Source: Cryomorphaceae bacterium (GTDB taxonomy: Bacteria; Bacteroidota; Bacteroidia; Flavobacteriales_D; Crocinitomicaceae). From it: 46,774 nucleotides of DNA. Numbering within the stretch: position 1 is the first letter of the stretch; each line of letters opens with the position of its first letter. The notes beneath the pieces are model-generated. The model ran no database searches. It saw only the letters and a program-made list of their open reading frames with translations, and was not told where the DNA came from. Shown here piece by piece: positions 36,254-43,907 of this stretch. The stretch covers positions 1 through 46,774 of the forward strand of contig JAIXXP010000074.1 in the NCBI GenBank assembly GCA_027490665.1, in the 5' to 3' direction. Both the position numbers and the translations under genes were made by a program.

Positions 36254-37915
36254 GTGTTGAGAAGCTTAGTTTTTACACTCCTTTTTTTTCTCGGAAGTCC
36301 TTCGCTATACGCCGACAACGGCCGTGTTGTACACCTTGCCTGGACCGAAAACAACGACGGCAGCATTCAAAATGCAAACAACCCCGAGCATGGTCTTTAT
36401 TTTTTAGAACAACGCAATCAATTTCTCAACTATAAAGATCCTAACAACCCGTTTTTTAAAATTCGGTATTCTTGGCTCGGCATCGACTGGACCATCGTTC
36501 ATTTTATTGCCTTGCTCCTTACAATCATTCTTCAAATACTCACTTTCAAACGCATCAATGCCCGGATGGCCGAAAGTCGTTTTTTCAAGCGTTGGTCTTA
36601 TCGATTTCTGAAGCTCTTTTTATGGCTTGCTGTAATTGCAGGCAATACGGCAGCTATATGGGCCATAGATTTCTACAACACCGAAATCCATTTTCGCTTT
36701 CATCAACTGAGCGACTTCAAAAATGCAACGGTTGCCCGCCTAGACAAAGGTCGCAATGACCGCACTTATTTCCTTCCCAAAGAAACCACGCGTATCCGTT
36801 TTCAATTGTACCGAAAAAACGACAACAAATGGCACACCCAAAGAGCATTAGCTGTTTTGTATTTTGAACAAGACGAAGCGGGTGCCTTACACTACAAACA
36901 CGACAAAAGATCCTTCAAAGCACATCCAGATTCCTTGCGCAATAAAGCCAAAGAACAACTTATCGTTATTCATCAAACCAGACCTAACAGAGCAGACACC
37001 ACCCTGCTCTTTCAGATTCAAAACCGACAAATTGTACCCTACCAGCACAAAAAAGACCGCGCACAACGCATCTTGTTATTCGTCAATGGCTATCGGCCAG
37101 TCTCGGCTGAGCAAGATCCCGAAAAAGCACTGCAGGCCATCAATAGCAAAGGTCTCGAACGCCCCAGATCCAAGAATTTAATTTACAGCTCGGATATTTT
37201 CGGTTATTGGCCTCAAGAAAAGTTCATTGCAGGCGTACAAGCACGATTTACACCGAGCAGAACGCTCTTTGCCGATGGCCACCACAGTGTCAGCACCTCC
37301 AATCATGGCTCTTTATTGAAATTTGTGAGTAGTGCGGCGCTTTATCCTAAGCCCTGTGCAGGTGAACACCACTGTTCCACTACACAAATTGCCAAGCAGC
37401 AAGAGGTCCGGACCTACAGCTTACTTGCCACTGTACCGAATTACAATGGCTTTAGAAAACGCTATGACGCAGGAAAGCAAGCAGGTCGTAATCTTTTACA
37501 AGAACTTGCAAAAAATGGCAATGACCCCAAAAATGACACCCTCTATACAGTGAGCCATAGCATGGGACACGCCTATTTTTTAGGAATGGCCAGCGTACTC
37601 AAAGGAAGAATTCAGTTTGGGTCGTATTATGCGTTTTCACCTGAAAATCCAAAGGGCAAAACAATCAAAACCAGCAATTGGTCCGCTGTGTTTCAGTATG
37701 GCACCAAACTTTACGGTACACAGCGCCATGCGCCTTGTCAACAAGATGGCGTAGCACCACAATGGCGTATGAGTGGTTTAGCTCCTTCAGCCCACATTGG
37801 TTTCCCAAAGGCACTCAAAGCGCGCCTAGGTTACTTCAGTTCACATTTTGTGGGCTATTACACCTGGGTTTTTGACATTCCGAAAGGTAAGCCTGGTTAT
37901 CTCGGCCTTGACTAA
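36254..37915 (+). CDS. Membrane-anchored alpha/beta-hydrolase-like protein, function unknown
   Basis: This 553-residue protein has no family I can name. It starts at GTG 36254 (a TTG follows at once). It has a signal peptide (about 1-20), two membrane helices at about 76-98 and 118-139, and a large C-terminal domain. That domain has the strand-loop ILLFVNGYRP (273-282), which fits an oxyanion loop, and a nucleophile elbow TVSHSMGHAYFLG with Ser436, so an alpha/beta-hydrolase such as a lipase or esterase is likely. A Cys/His cluster CAGEHHCSTTQ lies at 368-378. It is transcribed with the ferredoxin; its last 4 bases overlap the convergent Smr gene. Confidence 0.75.
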   Translation: MLRSLVFTLLFFLGSPSLYADNGRVVHLAWTENNDGSIQNANNPEHGLYFLEQRNQFLNYKDPNNPFFKIRYSWLGIDWTIVHFIALLLTIILQILTFKRINARMAESRFFKRWSYRFLKLFLWLAVIAGNTAAIWAIDFYNTEIHFRFHQLSDFKNATVARLDKGRNDRTYFLPKETTRIRFQLYRKNDNKWHTQRALAVLYFEQDEAGALHYKHDKRSFKAHPDSLRNKAKEQLIVIHQTRPNRADTTLLFQIQNRQIVPYQHKKDRAQRILLFVNGYRPVSAEQDPEKALQAINSKGLERPRSKNLIYSSDIFGYWPQEKFIAGVQARFTPSRTLFADGHHSVSTSNHGSLLKFVSSAALYPKPCAGEHHCSTTQIAKQQEVRTYSLLATVPNYNGFRKRYDAGKQAGRNLLQELAKNGNDPKNDTLYTVSHSMGHAYFLGMASVLKGRIQFGSYYAFSPENPKGKTIKTSNWSAVFQYGTKLYGTQRHAPCQQDGVAPQWRMSGLAPSAHIGFPKALKARLGYFSSHFVGYYTWVFDIPKGKPGYLGLD

Positions 37916-38442
37916 AATCCTTTGAACTGATGGAGGAGCAATTCGATACGCGACGCACCAACCGCGCCGTTGCTCCATTGCGCGTCGTGCACAGACATAC
38001 CTTCTTTTCCATTGCAGATTTGTCGGATCTCTTGCTTGAGCCTGCCTTCGCCTGCACCGTGAATCACAATAAATTTAGCATTTCGGCGTTGTGCTTGCGC
38101 GTTACAAAAGTTCTTAAAGGCGTTGATCTGCGTCATAAAGACGTTGTGAGCCGAAAGGTGACTTGGAATGGACAGCTCTTCTGAATGGAGGTCGATAAAG
38201 GGCAAGTTGCGTTCTTTAGAAACCTCTACTTTCTTCGAACCCGAAATGATTTTTGCTTGAACGTCTTTAGAAGTGATCTGATCAATAATGATCTGCTGGC
38301 GGGACACCACATCTTGTTTTAAATAGCGGTAAGAGAAGCCAATATCATCCTCGAGCACAAGATATTCATTTTCTACAGCACGTACTTTGAAAACGCCTGC
38401 TTCTCGCAAAACACCAACCTCTTGACCCACAAACCAACTCAT
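37912..38442 (-). CDS. Smr domain protein
   Basis: The 176-residue protein has an N-terminal beta-rich part (about 1-55) and a C-terminal Smr domain with the two hallmarks FIDLHSEEL (DLH) and FIVIHGAGEGRLKQEIR (HGxGEG). The domain acts as a nicking endonuclease in MutS2 and related proteins, on DNA or on stalled-ribosome mRNA. Small Smr proteins of this kind, with a DUF2027-like N-terminus, are common in Bacteroidota; their substrate is unsettled. The start overlaps the permease stop by 4 bases (ATGA), so it is coupled to that gene. Confidence 0.87.
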   Translation of the reverse strand: MSWFVGQEVGVLREAGVFKVRAVENEYLVLEDDIGFSYRYLKQDVVSRQQIIIDQITSKDVQAKIISGSKKVEVSKERNLPFIDLHSEELSIPSHLSAHNVFMTQINAFKNFCNAQAQRRNAKFIVIHGAGEGRLKQEIRQICNGKEGMSVHDAQWSNGAVGASRIELLLHQFKGF

Positions 38443-40097
38443 TGGAATTTGAGTGCTTTAATTGGTGAAATGCGCGAAACCACCCTACTTGGCAACAACA
38501 AAGCAACCATACAAGTAGAGAAAGTGAGGGCATTGATGAAAATAAAATTCCAGAAATTGAATTCGATAGGCACTGCGTCGAGGTAATATACTTCCGGATT
38601 GAGTTTGATGAACCCATATTGATATTGCAACCAACTGAGCACAATTGCCAGTGTGTTACCGATGAGCAAACCGCGCAGCAACAAATAAGCTGCTTGCCAT
38701 AAAAAGATCCGCCGAATAGAGCGATTGTTGGCACCAAGAGCCTTTAGCAAGCCCACAAAAGAAGTTCTTACTACAATTAAAACGAGCACTGCAGAACCTA
38801 CATTAATGATTCCGATTATAAGCATTAAAAATATGATAATCAATACATTAAAATCTAAAAAATGCAACCATGAAAATAGATCAGCTTCAGTATCTTGAAT
38901 ATTACTAACCTGCAATAAATGCTGATTCACTGGCCGCATTTCAACTGCATCTTTGAGCGCTTGCTCTACCTTAGGCAGTGCAGCAAGATTGGAAACCGAC
39001 ACTTCAAAACCGGAAATGAAATGAGCTGCAGTACCCGTGCCATCTTGAAAACGAAAGCGTAGCGGTCCTTTTTGAGTCGCGAATACCTGCTCTTCTAAAC
39101 CATCGACCAAACAAACTGGAGTTCCATTTTCAAGCTGTAAATCCGTGTAAGATGAGACACCAGGGGCCTTGATTTCTATTTGCGCGCTATCGATAAGCTT
39201 TGTAAGCCTGTTGCCGTTTTGATAGCGGTAGGCGTAAACTTTAAGAGTGGTATCCTTCAAGGAAGTAAAGCGGTGTGCCGTGTAGATGTCCTTACCTAAG
39301 CCCCAATCGAATAACAAATTAGAAGCATCTCCTTCGACCTCGACAGTGATTAAGAATTGTGCTTTCCCAGCGAGTTTGGGGCGCAGAGATATCTTTGTGC
39401 CGTTGTCGCTCATTTGCTGTACCAACGCTAAATTTCCGAAGACCAATTTTTGATCGTACTCCAAAAAACCAGTATTGTAGATCCCGACAACTTTGAGCTT
39501 TTTCAAAAGCGGTTGCTGCTTAATGTGATATGCAGAAACCTCATCTTCTAGCTTGATATTTAGCTTTTTACAAATTTCCAATGAAAGTAATACTTCATTA
39601 TTATTTTGCTTTTTAGGGAGCCTTCCTTCAACGAGATTTGAACGGATAAATGACCAATCATATTGCGGATCAACCCCTTTGAGCATAAGGCCGAGCATGT
39701 CCTGACGCTGCACGAGCGAATCTTGACCATTAGCCATCTGGATGGTGTCGTTGAAGCGCGTAGATTGCAATAAAAGTGGCTTAAATGCAACCGGGCTAAT
39801 AGCGCTTACACCAGGGGTTTTTGAGAGTTCAGGAAGAAATGGAATGCGGCGATCGAGGGCTTCTGCTTCAAAAATATGTGCGGATCCGGCCTTCGAAATG
39901 AAAAGTGGAGCGTTAAAACCCGTAATTTTGTCCTTGATTTTTTGTTGAAAACCGCGCACGATTGCCAATGTCAAGGAATTGACTAATATCGCAAGCGCAA
40001 TGCTCACCACTGAAATCCGGAGCACAGGCCTCGATACCCGAAGCCCGAGGTGCTTTTGACGAATCAGCCTAGAAGATATGAAGCGCTCAAATGACAA
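38439..40097 (-). CDS. FtsX/LolC-E family ABC transporter permease
   Basis: The permease has one membrane helix near the N-terminus (about 25-47), a large periplasmic domain, and three helices in the last 150 residues, as in LolC/LolE and MacB. I place the start at a TTG at 40097 (552 residues): the only upstream ATG (40202) precedes the -7 element at 40117-40124, and relatives begin at LxFERFISSRL. The periplasmic part is about 130 residues longer than the ~410-residue Bacteroidota LolE-like proteins I know. The ATPase partner is not adjacent. The likely role is lipoprotein release from the inner membrane. Confidence 0.82.
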   Translation of the reverse strand: MSFERFISSRLIRQKHLGLRVSRPVLRISVVSIALAILVNSLTLAIVRGFQQKIKDKITGFNAPLFISKAGSAHIFEAEALDRRIPFLPELSKTPGVSAISPVAFKPLLLQSTRFNDTIQMANGQDSLVQRQDMLGLMLKGVDPQYDWSFIRSNLVEGRLPKKQNNNEVLLSLEICKKLNIKLEDEVSAYHIKQQPLLKKLKVVGIYNTGFLEYDQKLVFGNLALVQQMSDNGTKISLRPKLAGKAQFLITVEVEGDASNLLFDWGLGKDIYTAHRFTSLKDTTLKVYAYRYQNGNRLTKLIDSAQIEIKAPGVSSYTDLQLENGTPVCLVDGLEEQVFATQKGPLRFRFQDGTGTAAHFISGFEVSVSNLAALPKVEQALKDAVEMRPVNQHLLQVSNIQDTEADLFSWLHFLDFNVLIIIFLMLIIGIINVGSAVLVLIVVRTSFVGLLKALGANNRSIRRIFLWQAAYLLLRGLLIGNTLAIVLSWLQYQYGFIKLNPEVYYLDAVPIEFNFWNFIFINALTFSTCMVALLLPSRVVSRISPIKALKFQ

Positions 40098-41394
40098 ATT
40101 AAAAAGTTTACAAGTCCAAAAATACACAAAGGTTTTGGCATCTATTGCGCTGCTCTCATTTTTGCTCAACTCTTGTGGCTTATTTCCTGCAAAGGCTTTC
40201 ACGCCAACACCCGTTCATTTTGCCGAAACAATAGTCATTGAGGAGGCGTCTAACGCATTAGTAGATCATGCTGAAATTACACCGCAGCAAAAACCTAACC
40301 TTGCTGCTCCTCAACTCGGTATAGACCGCTTACATCTTTTTGTCGATTCTTTAGCAGGAAAACGCATTGCGGTAGTCGCGAACCAAACATCAGTCGTAAA
40401 AGGCGTTCATCTAGTGGATACCTTACTTTCATTGAAACTCAATGTAGTAAAGGTATTTGCCCCTGAGCACGGTTTTAGAGGCGATGCCGATGCTGGTCAG
40501 CACATCGGCCACAGCACCGACGACAAAACAGGGCTTCCCTTGGTTTCGCTTTATGGCTCCAACAAAAAACCAACCGACCAACAACTTGCCGATGTAGATA
40601 TCGTTCTTTACGACATTCAAGACGTCGGAGTGCGTTTCTACACCTATATTTCCACCTTACATTACGTGATGGAAGCCTGCGCCGACAACAGTAAGCAATT
40701 AGTTGTTTTAGATCGACCCAATCCAAATGGTCACTACATCGACGGCCCGGTTCTTGAATCGCAGTACAAATCATTTGTCGGGATGCACCCTGTGCCTATC
40801 GTCTACGGCATGACCATCGGTGAATACGCCATGATGATCAACGGCGAAGGCTGGTTGCACGACAGCAAACGCTGCCAACTTTGGGTCATTCCTTGCAAAA
40901 ACTACAAACACAAACTACCTTATAGCCTTCCGGTGGCGCCTTCTCCTAATTTGCGTACAGACGCCGCAATTGCGCTGTATCCTAGCCTTTGCTTATTTGA
41001 AGCCACTACAGTTAGTGTGGGTCGTGGCACCGACAAACCTTTCGAAATTTACGGACATCCAAAATTCCCGGTTGGCAGCTATCAATTCATGCCTATCCCG
41101 ACCGTTGGCGCAAAAACGCCCCTACACATGAATAAAATTTGCCAAGGTATAGAACTTACCCAAAGCAAAAGACCTTATCAAATCAATCTGAATTACCTCA
41201 TTGAAGCCAAAGAACTACTCGGAGACACCAATGTTTTTATAGACCAAACTGCGTTTTTTAACCGTCTAGCCGGTACCGCCACTTTAAAGGAACAACTAGA
41301 CAAAGGTTGGTCTGCAAGAGAAATCAGGGCCACATGGAAGCCCGGGCTCGACGCTTTTTTACAAACGCGCAGCAAATACTTACTCTACGAGTAA
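40078..41394 (+). CDS. namZ: Exo-beta-N-acetylmuramidase NamZ-like lipoprotein (DUF1343, GH171)
   Basis: NamZ-type enzymes release MurNAc from the non-reducing ends of peptidoglycan fragments. The 438-residue protein has a lipoprotein signal ending FLLNSC (Cys33) after an unusually long N-region; a later start cannot be excluded. The DUF1343 motifs are GKRIAVVANQTS, VKVFAPEHGFRG with Glu130/His131, DIQDVGVRFYTYISTL, VLDRPNPNG, and FEATTVSVGRGTDKPFE. It overlaps the divergent permease start by 20 bases. MltG and MurA in the same window act on the same polymer. No TAnnTTTG match was found; TGCTTTTG near 40050 is one base off. Confidence 0.87.
   Translation: MKRSNDKLKSLQVQKYTKVLASIALLSFLLNSCGLFPAKAFTPTPVHFAETIVIEEASNALVDHAEITPQQKPNLAAPQLGIDRLHLFVDSLAGKRIAVVANQTSVVKGVHLVDTLLSLKLNVVKVFAPEHGFRGDADAGQHIGHSTDDKTGLPLVSLYGSNKKPTDQQLADVDIVLYDIQDVGVRFYTYISTLHYVMEACADNSKQLVVLDRPNPNGHYIDGPVLESQYKSFVGMHPVPIVYGMTIGEYAMMINGEGWLHDSKRCQLWVIPCKNYKHKLPYSLPVAPSPNLRTDAAIALYPSLCLFEATTVSVGRGTDKPFEIYGHPKFPVGSYQFMPIPTVGAKTPLHMNKICQGIELTQSKRPYQINLNYLIEAKELLGDTNVFIDQTAFFNRLAGTATLKEQLDKGWSAREIRATWKPGLDAFLQTRSKYLLYE
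40117..40124 (-). promoter_or_regulatory. -7 promoter element for the permease-Smr unit
   Basis: TATTTTTG on the minus strand matches TAnnTTTG exactly, 19 bases before the TTG start. It lies inside the 5' coding part of the divergent NamZ gene. Confidence 0.5.
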
Positions 41395-41431
41395 AATAGA
41401 GAAGGACTCAGCAATAAGAAAGTATTTAGAA

Positions 41432-41905
41432 TTACAGTTTGGCGTCTAGCACTTGCTGCGCCATATCGGCCATATAGGCATCTAATTTTGCCTGAAGCTG
41501 TGGATCAAAGGCGCCAAGCATGCGCGCTGCCAACAAACCTGCATTTTTAGCGCCGTTTAGCGCAACTGTTGCTACAGGAATACCATTGGGCATTTGCAAG
41601 ATCGAAAGGATGGAATCCCAGCCGTCTATAGAATTTGAAGATTTAATTGGAACACCAATTACAGGCAAAGAAGTCATGGAGGCGGTCATGCCTGGTAAAT
41701 GTGCTGCACCACCGGCTCCGGCGATAATCACTTTGATACCACGACCCGCTGCGGCCTTGGCATAGGTAAACATTTTTTCCGGTGTGCGGTGCGCAGAAAC
41801 CACCTCAGCTTCAGTTTCTATACCAAATTCGTGGAGCATTTTTTGTGCTTCTTGCATAATTGGCCAGTCAGATTTACTGCCCATAATGATGCCTACTTGT
41901 ATCAT
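41432..41905 (-). CDS. purE: N5-carboxyaminoimidazole ribonucleotide mutase
   Basis: PurE class I rearranges N5-CAIR to CAIR in purine synthesis. The 157-residue protein has [16 protein letters not shown] (Ser10 region, phosphate binding), [10 protein letters not shown] with catalytic His39, and [12 protein letters not shown]. The GSKSDW start and length mark class I, which works with PurK; no purK is in the window. The start overlaps the tatA stop by 4 bases. Confidence 0.96.
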   Translation of the reverse strand: MIQVGIIMGSKSDWPIMQEAQKMLHEFGIETEAEVVSAHRTPEKMFTYAKAAAGRGIKVIIAGAGGAAHLPGMTASMTSLPVIGVPIKSSNSIDGWDSILSILQMPNGIPVATVALNGAKNAGLLAARMLGAFDPQLQAKLDAYMADMAQQVLDAKL

Positions 41906-42276
41906 GCGGTTGGGTTTGGTTCGTTATCCTCGACAGGATTACCTGCGGTTACTTGTTGTTTCACTTGCTTGGGCATACTGCCGTAGTGAATGGTGTTGTC
42001 GATGTCGGTGGTCATTTGATCGAGCGGTTGAACGAGGGCTTCTTCGGTTTCTTTGAGAATGCCTTCAAGGTTGAGCTCAGATTTCATTTCTTGACCGGAC
42101 TTGCGAATTTCTTGCTGGAGGTCGTTGGATGCGTTGCGGATTTGATACAGTGCTTGACCTAAGGTCTTAGCGATGCCAGGCACACTCTTGGAGCCAAAAA
42201 ACATCAGGACCACAAAGACAATGACAATAACCTCAGAGCCCGCGACGTCGCTTAAAAAAAGTGGAATGCTCAGCAT
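41902..42276 (-). CDS. tatA: Sec-independent translocase protein TatA/TatB family
   Basis: The 124-residue protein has one N-terminal helix ([15 protein letters not shown], about 14-28), the hinge [17 protein letters not shown], an amphipathic helix and a long charged tail. This is the TatA/B design; the missing FGP proline-type variation and long tail do not settle A versus B. The Tat system exports folded proteins with RR signals, such as the glycosylasparaginase at 1067-2056. It overlaps purE by 4 bases; tatC is not present here. Confidence 0.88.
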   Translation of the reverse strand: MLSIPLFLSDVAGSEVIVIVFVVLMFFGSKSVPGIAKTLGQALYQIRNASNDLQQEIRKSGQEMKSELNLEGILKETEEALVQPLDQMTTDIDNTIHYGSMPKQVKQQVTAGNPVEDNEPNPTA

Positions 42277-42280
42277 AGGG

Positions 42281-42288
42281 CAAAGCTA
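42281..42288 (-). promoter_or_regulatory. tatA: -7 promoter element for tatA-purE
   Basis: TAGCTTTG on the minus strand is an exact TAnnTTTG ending 4 bases before the tatA ATG, which predicts a leaderless transcript. Confidence 0.5.
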
Positions 42289-42300
42289 CAAAGAAAAGTA

Positions 42301-43074
42301 TTAGGATTGCTGCATTTTGGCAATGATTGAAGCGGTCATGCTTTGCGGAAGAAAAGGCATGAGAACTTTAATCAAGAATGTAAATTGAAACTCGGAAATA
42401 CAAATCACTTTACCCTTCTCCATGGCACGGTATCCTTTTAGAGCAGTTTTTGCTGCACTTGCAGCACCATCGAACATTTTAGAACCTCCAAAACCGGCTA
42501 CTTTGGCAAATTCGGTTGCTACAGGCCCTGGACAAAGTGCGGTAACGGTGACACCGCTTCCTTTGAGCTCATGCGCTAAGCCTTGTGTATGCGACACAAC
42601 AAAAGCTTTGGTGGCGAAATAAGTGTTTTGATATGGGCCAGGTAAAAAACCTGCTGTGCTTGCTGTTTGCAAAATTTTACCTTTTCCTCTGGCTTTCATG
42701 TCCTTGCCAAACAAATGCGTCAGCTTGAGGAGCGCCATTACGTTGAGGCGAACCATTTCGACATCTGCCTCGAGGTCGCGGTCTAAAAAAGCGCCTTTCC
42801 CTCCAAAACCAGCATTGTTGAAAAGGTAGTCTACCTGCCAACCATTTTGCTTGACCTCATCATAGACTGCTTGCGAAGAGCCTACCACGCTGAGGTCTTT
42901 TTGAATGACTTGCACCGCGACGTTATATTTTTGAACGAGTTCTTCTTTTAAGCTATCGAGCAATTCTTTTCTTCTCGCTACCAAAATCAAATCTCCTCCT
43001 TTGGAGGCATGGATGCGTGCGAATTCTTTTCCGATTCCGGATGACGCGCCGGTGATAAGTGCAGTGTTTTTCAT
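42301..43074 (-). CDS. Short-chain dehydrogenase/reductase
   Basis: The start at 43074 (MKNTALITGASSGIG) gives 257 residues, normal for a classical SDR; the extension from 43143 is rejected. Motifs: the nucleotide loop TGASSGIGKEFA (about 8-19) with a following basic ARRKE that favours NADP, NNAGFGG, the catalytic Ser in LQTASTAGF, and YFATK with Tyr and Lys. The substrate is unknown; the sequence resembles DltE/YqjQ-like oxidoreductases. No clear promoter element was found directly upstream. Confidence 0.9.
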   Translation of the reverse strand: MKNTALITGASSGIGKEFARIHASKGGDLILVARRKELLDSLKEELVQKYNVAVQVIQKDLSVVGSSQAVYDEVKQNGWQVDYLFNNAGFGGKGAFLDRDLEADVEMVRLNVMALLKLTHLFGKDMKARGKGKILQTASTAGFLPGPYQNTYFATKAFVVSHTQGLAHELKGSGVTVTALCPGPVATEFAKVAGFGGSKMFDGAASAAKTALKGYRAMEKGKVICISEFQFTFLIKVLMPFLPQSMTASIIAKMQQS

Positions 43075-43105
43075 GGATAAGTAACGATTTGTAAGGACGT
43101 ATTGT

Positions 43106-43333
43106 TTATAGTTGAGCAAAAATAGCATGATATTCTGCTTCATGGATTACAATGAATGATGCATTTCCTTGAAGCATGTCTTGAATGCGCAGTAAATCAG
43201 GGAATTGCTGCACCTCAAATGCGTAGGAAAACCATTTAGAACCAATTTGTTGTAGTTCTGTAAATTGATTGGGCGAAGTAATTTTGTACAACGACCTACC
43301 ATTCTCGAGTTTTCTAAATTGAGGAAAGACCAT
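43106..43333 (-). CDS. Small conserved-looking protein, 75 residues
   Basis: The start at 43333 (MVFPQFRKLENGRSLYKI) gives 75 residues. Nothing suggests export or membrane insertion. The pattern, with FPQFRKL at the start, an IGSKWFSYAFEVQQFPDLLRIQDML core and a short tail, resembles small unannotated Flavobacteriia proteins I recall. An exact -7 element lies 18 bases upstream, which supports that it is a gene. Function unknown. Confidence 0.7.
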   Translation of the reverse strand: MVFPQFRKLENGRSLYKITSPNQFTELQQIGSKWFSYAFEVQQFPDLLRIQDMLQGNASFIVIHEAEYHAIFAQL

Positions 43334-43351
43334 TTTGATTGTATCTTCGTG

Positions 43352-43359
43352 CAAAGTTA
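43352..43359 (-). promoter_or_regulatory. -7 promoter element for the 75-residue gene
   Basis: TAACTTTG on the minus strand matches TAnnTTTG exactly, 18 bases before the ATG at 43333. It lies only 8 bases from the divergent start codon at 43368. Confidence 0.5.
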
Positions 43360-43367
43360 AAACAAAC

Positions 43368-43862
43368 ATGCAAGAGCTCTCTGACAAAGACAAAGAAATA
43401 TTGGCCTTGGCCAAAACCAACTTCAAGGCCAATCAGGTAGTCCTACGGAAATGGAATAAAACCAAACCCAAAGATTTAGACCAGCGCTTCAGCAAAGCCC
43501 ACGAAAAAGACTTTGCCAAGCGCGATTGCCTCAGCTGTGCCAATTGTTGCAAAACTACCAGCCCTATTTTTCGACAGCCAGACATCCGCCGCATGGCCAA
43601 ATCCTTGCGCATGAAAGAAAGCCAGTTGGTAGCACAGTATTTAAGACTCGATGAAGACGACGATTACGTCCTGAAAACCTCTCCCTGCTTTAATTTACTT
43701 CCAGACAATACTTGTGCTGTTTATGAAGACCGCCCCCTTGCCTGCCGAGAATATCCACACACGGATCGCAAAAACATGTATCAAATAATGGACTTAACAG
43801 CCCAAAACACGCTCATTTGCCCCGCTGTGGCAAGCATCGTGGAGAAAATCGTGAATAGCTGA
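43368..43862 (+). CDS. YkgJ-family cysteine-cluster protein
   Basis: The start at 43368 (MQELSDKDKEIL) gives 164 residues. The eight cysteines follow the YkgJ/UPF0153 pattern: CLSCANCCKTTSPIF near 54-68, PCFNLLPDNTCAVYEDRPLACREYP near 106-130, and CPAV near the end. The family probably binds zinc or an Fe-S cluster; its role is not established. The imperfect element TATCTTCG (43342-43349) is a candidate promoter. Confidence 0.9.
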   Translation: MQELSDKDKEILALAKTNFKANQVVLRKWNKTKPKDLDQRFSKAHEKDFAKRDCLSCANCCKTTSPIFRQPDIRRMAKSLRMKESQLVAQYLRLDEDDDYVLKTSPCFNLLPDNTCAVYEDRPLACREYPHTDRKNMYQIMDLTAQNTLICPAVASIVEKIVNS

Positions 43863-43879
43863 AATTGCTGAAAAAAACC

Positions 43880-43887
43880 TAAATTTG
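43880..43887 (+). promoter_or_regulatory. icmF: -7 promoter element for icmF
   Basis: TAAATTTG matches TAnnTTTG exactly, 20 bases before the icmF ATG at 43908. The nearest TTG is only 12 bases upstream, so no standard -33 is seen. Confidence 0.5.
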
Positions 43888-43907
43888 CCCATCAATCAAA
43901 AGCCCCT

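Noticed and set aside
40098-40202. Longer permease start at 40202
   Set aside because: It precedes the -7 element and the added residues are the antisense of namZ.
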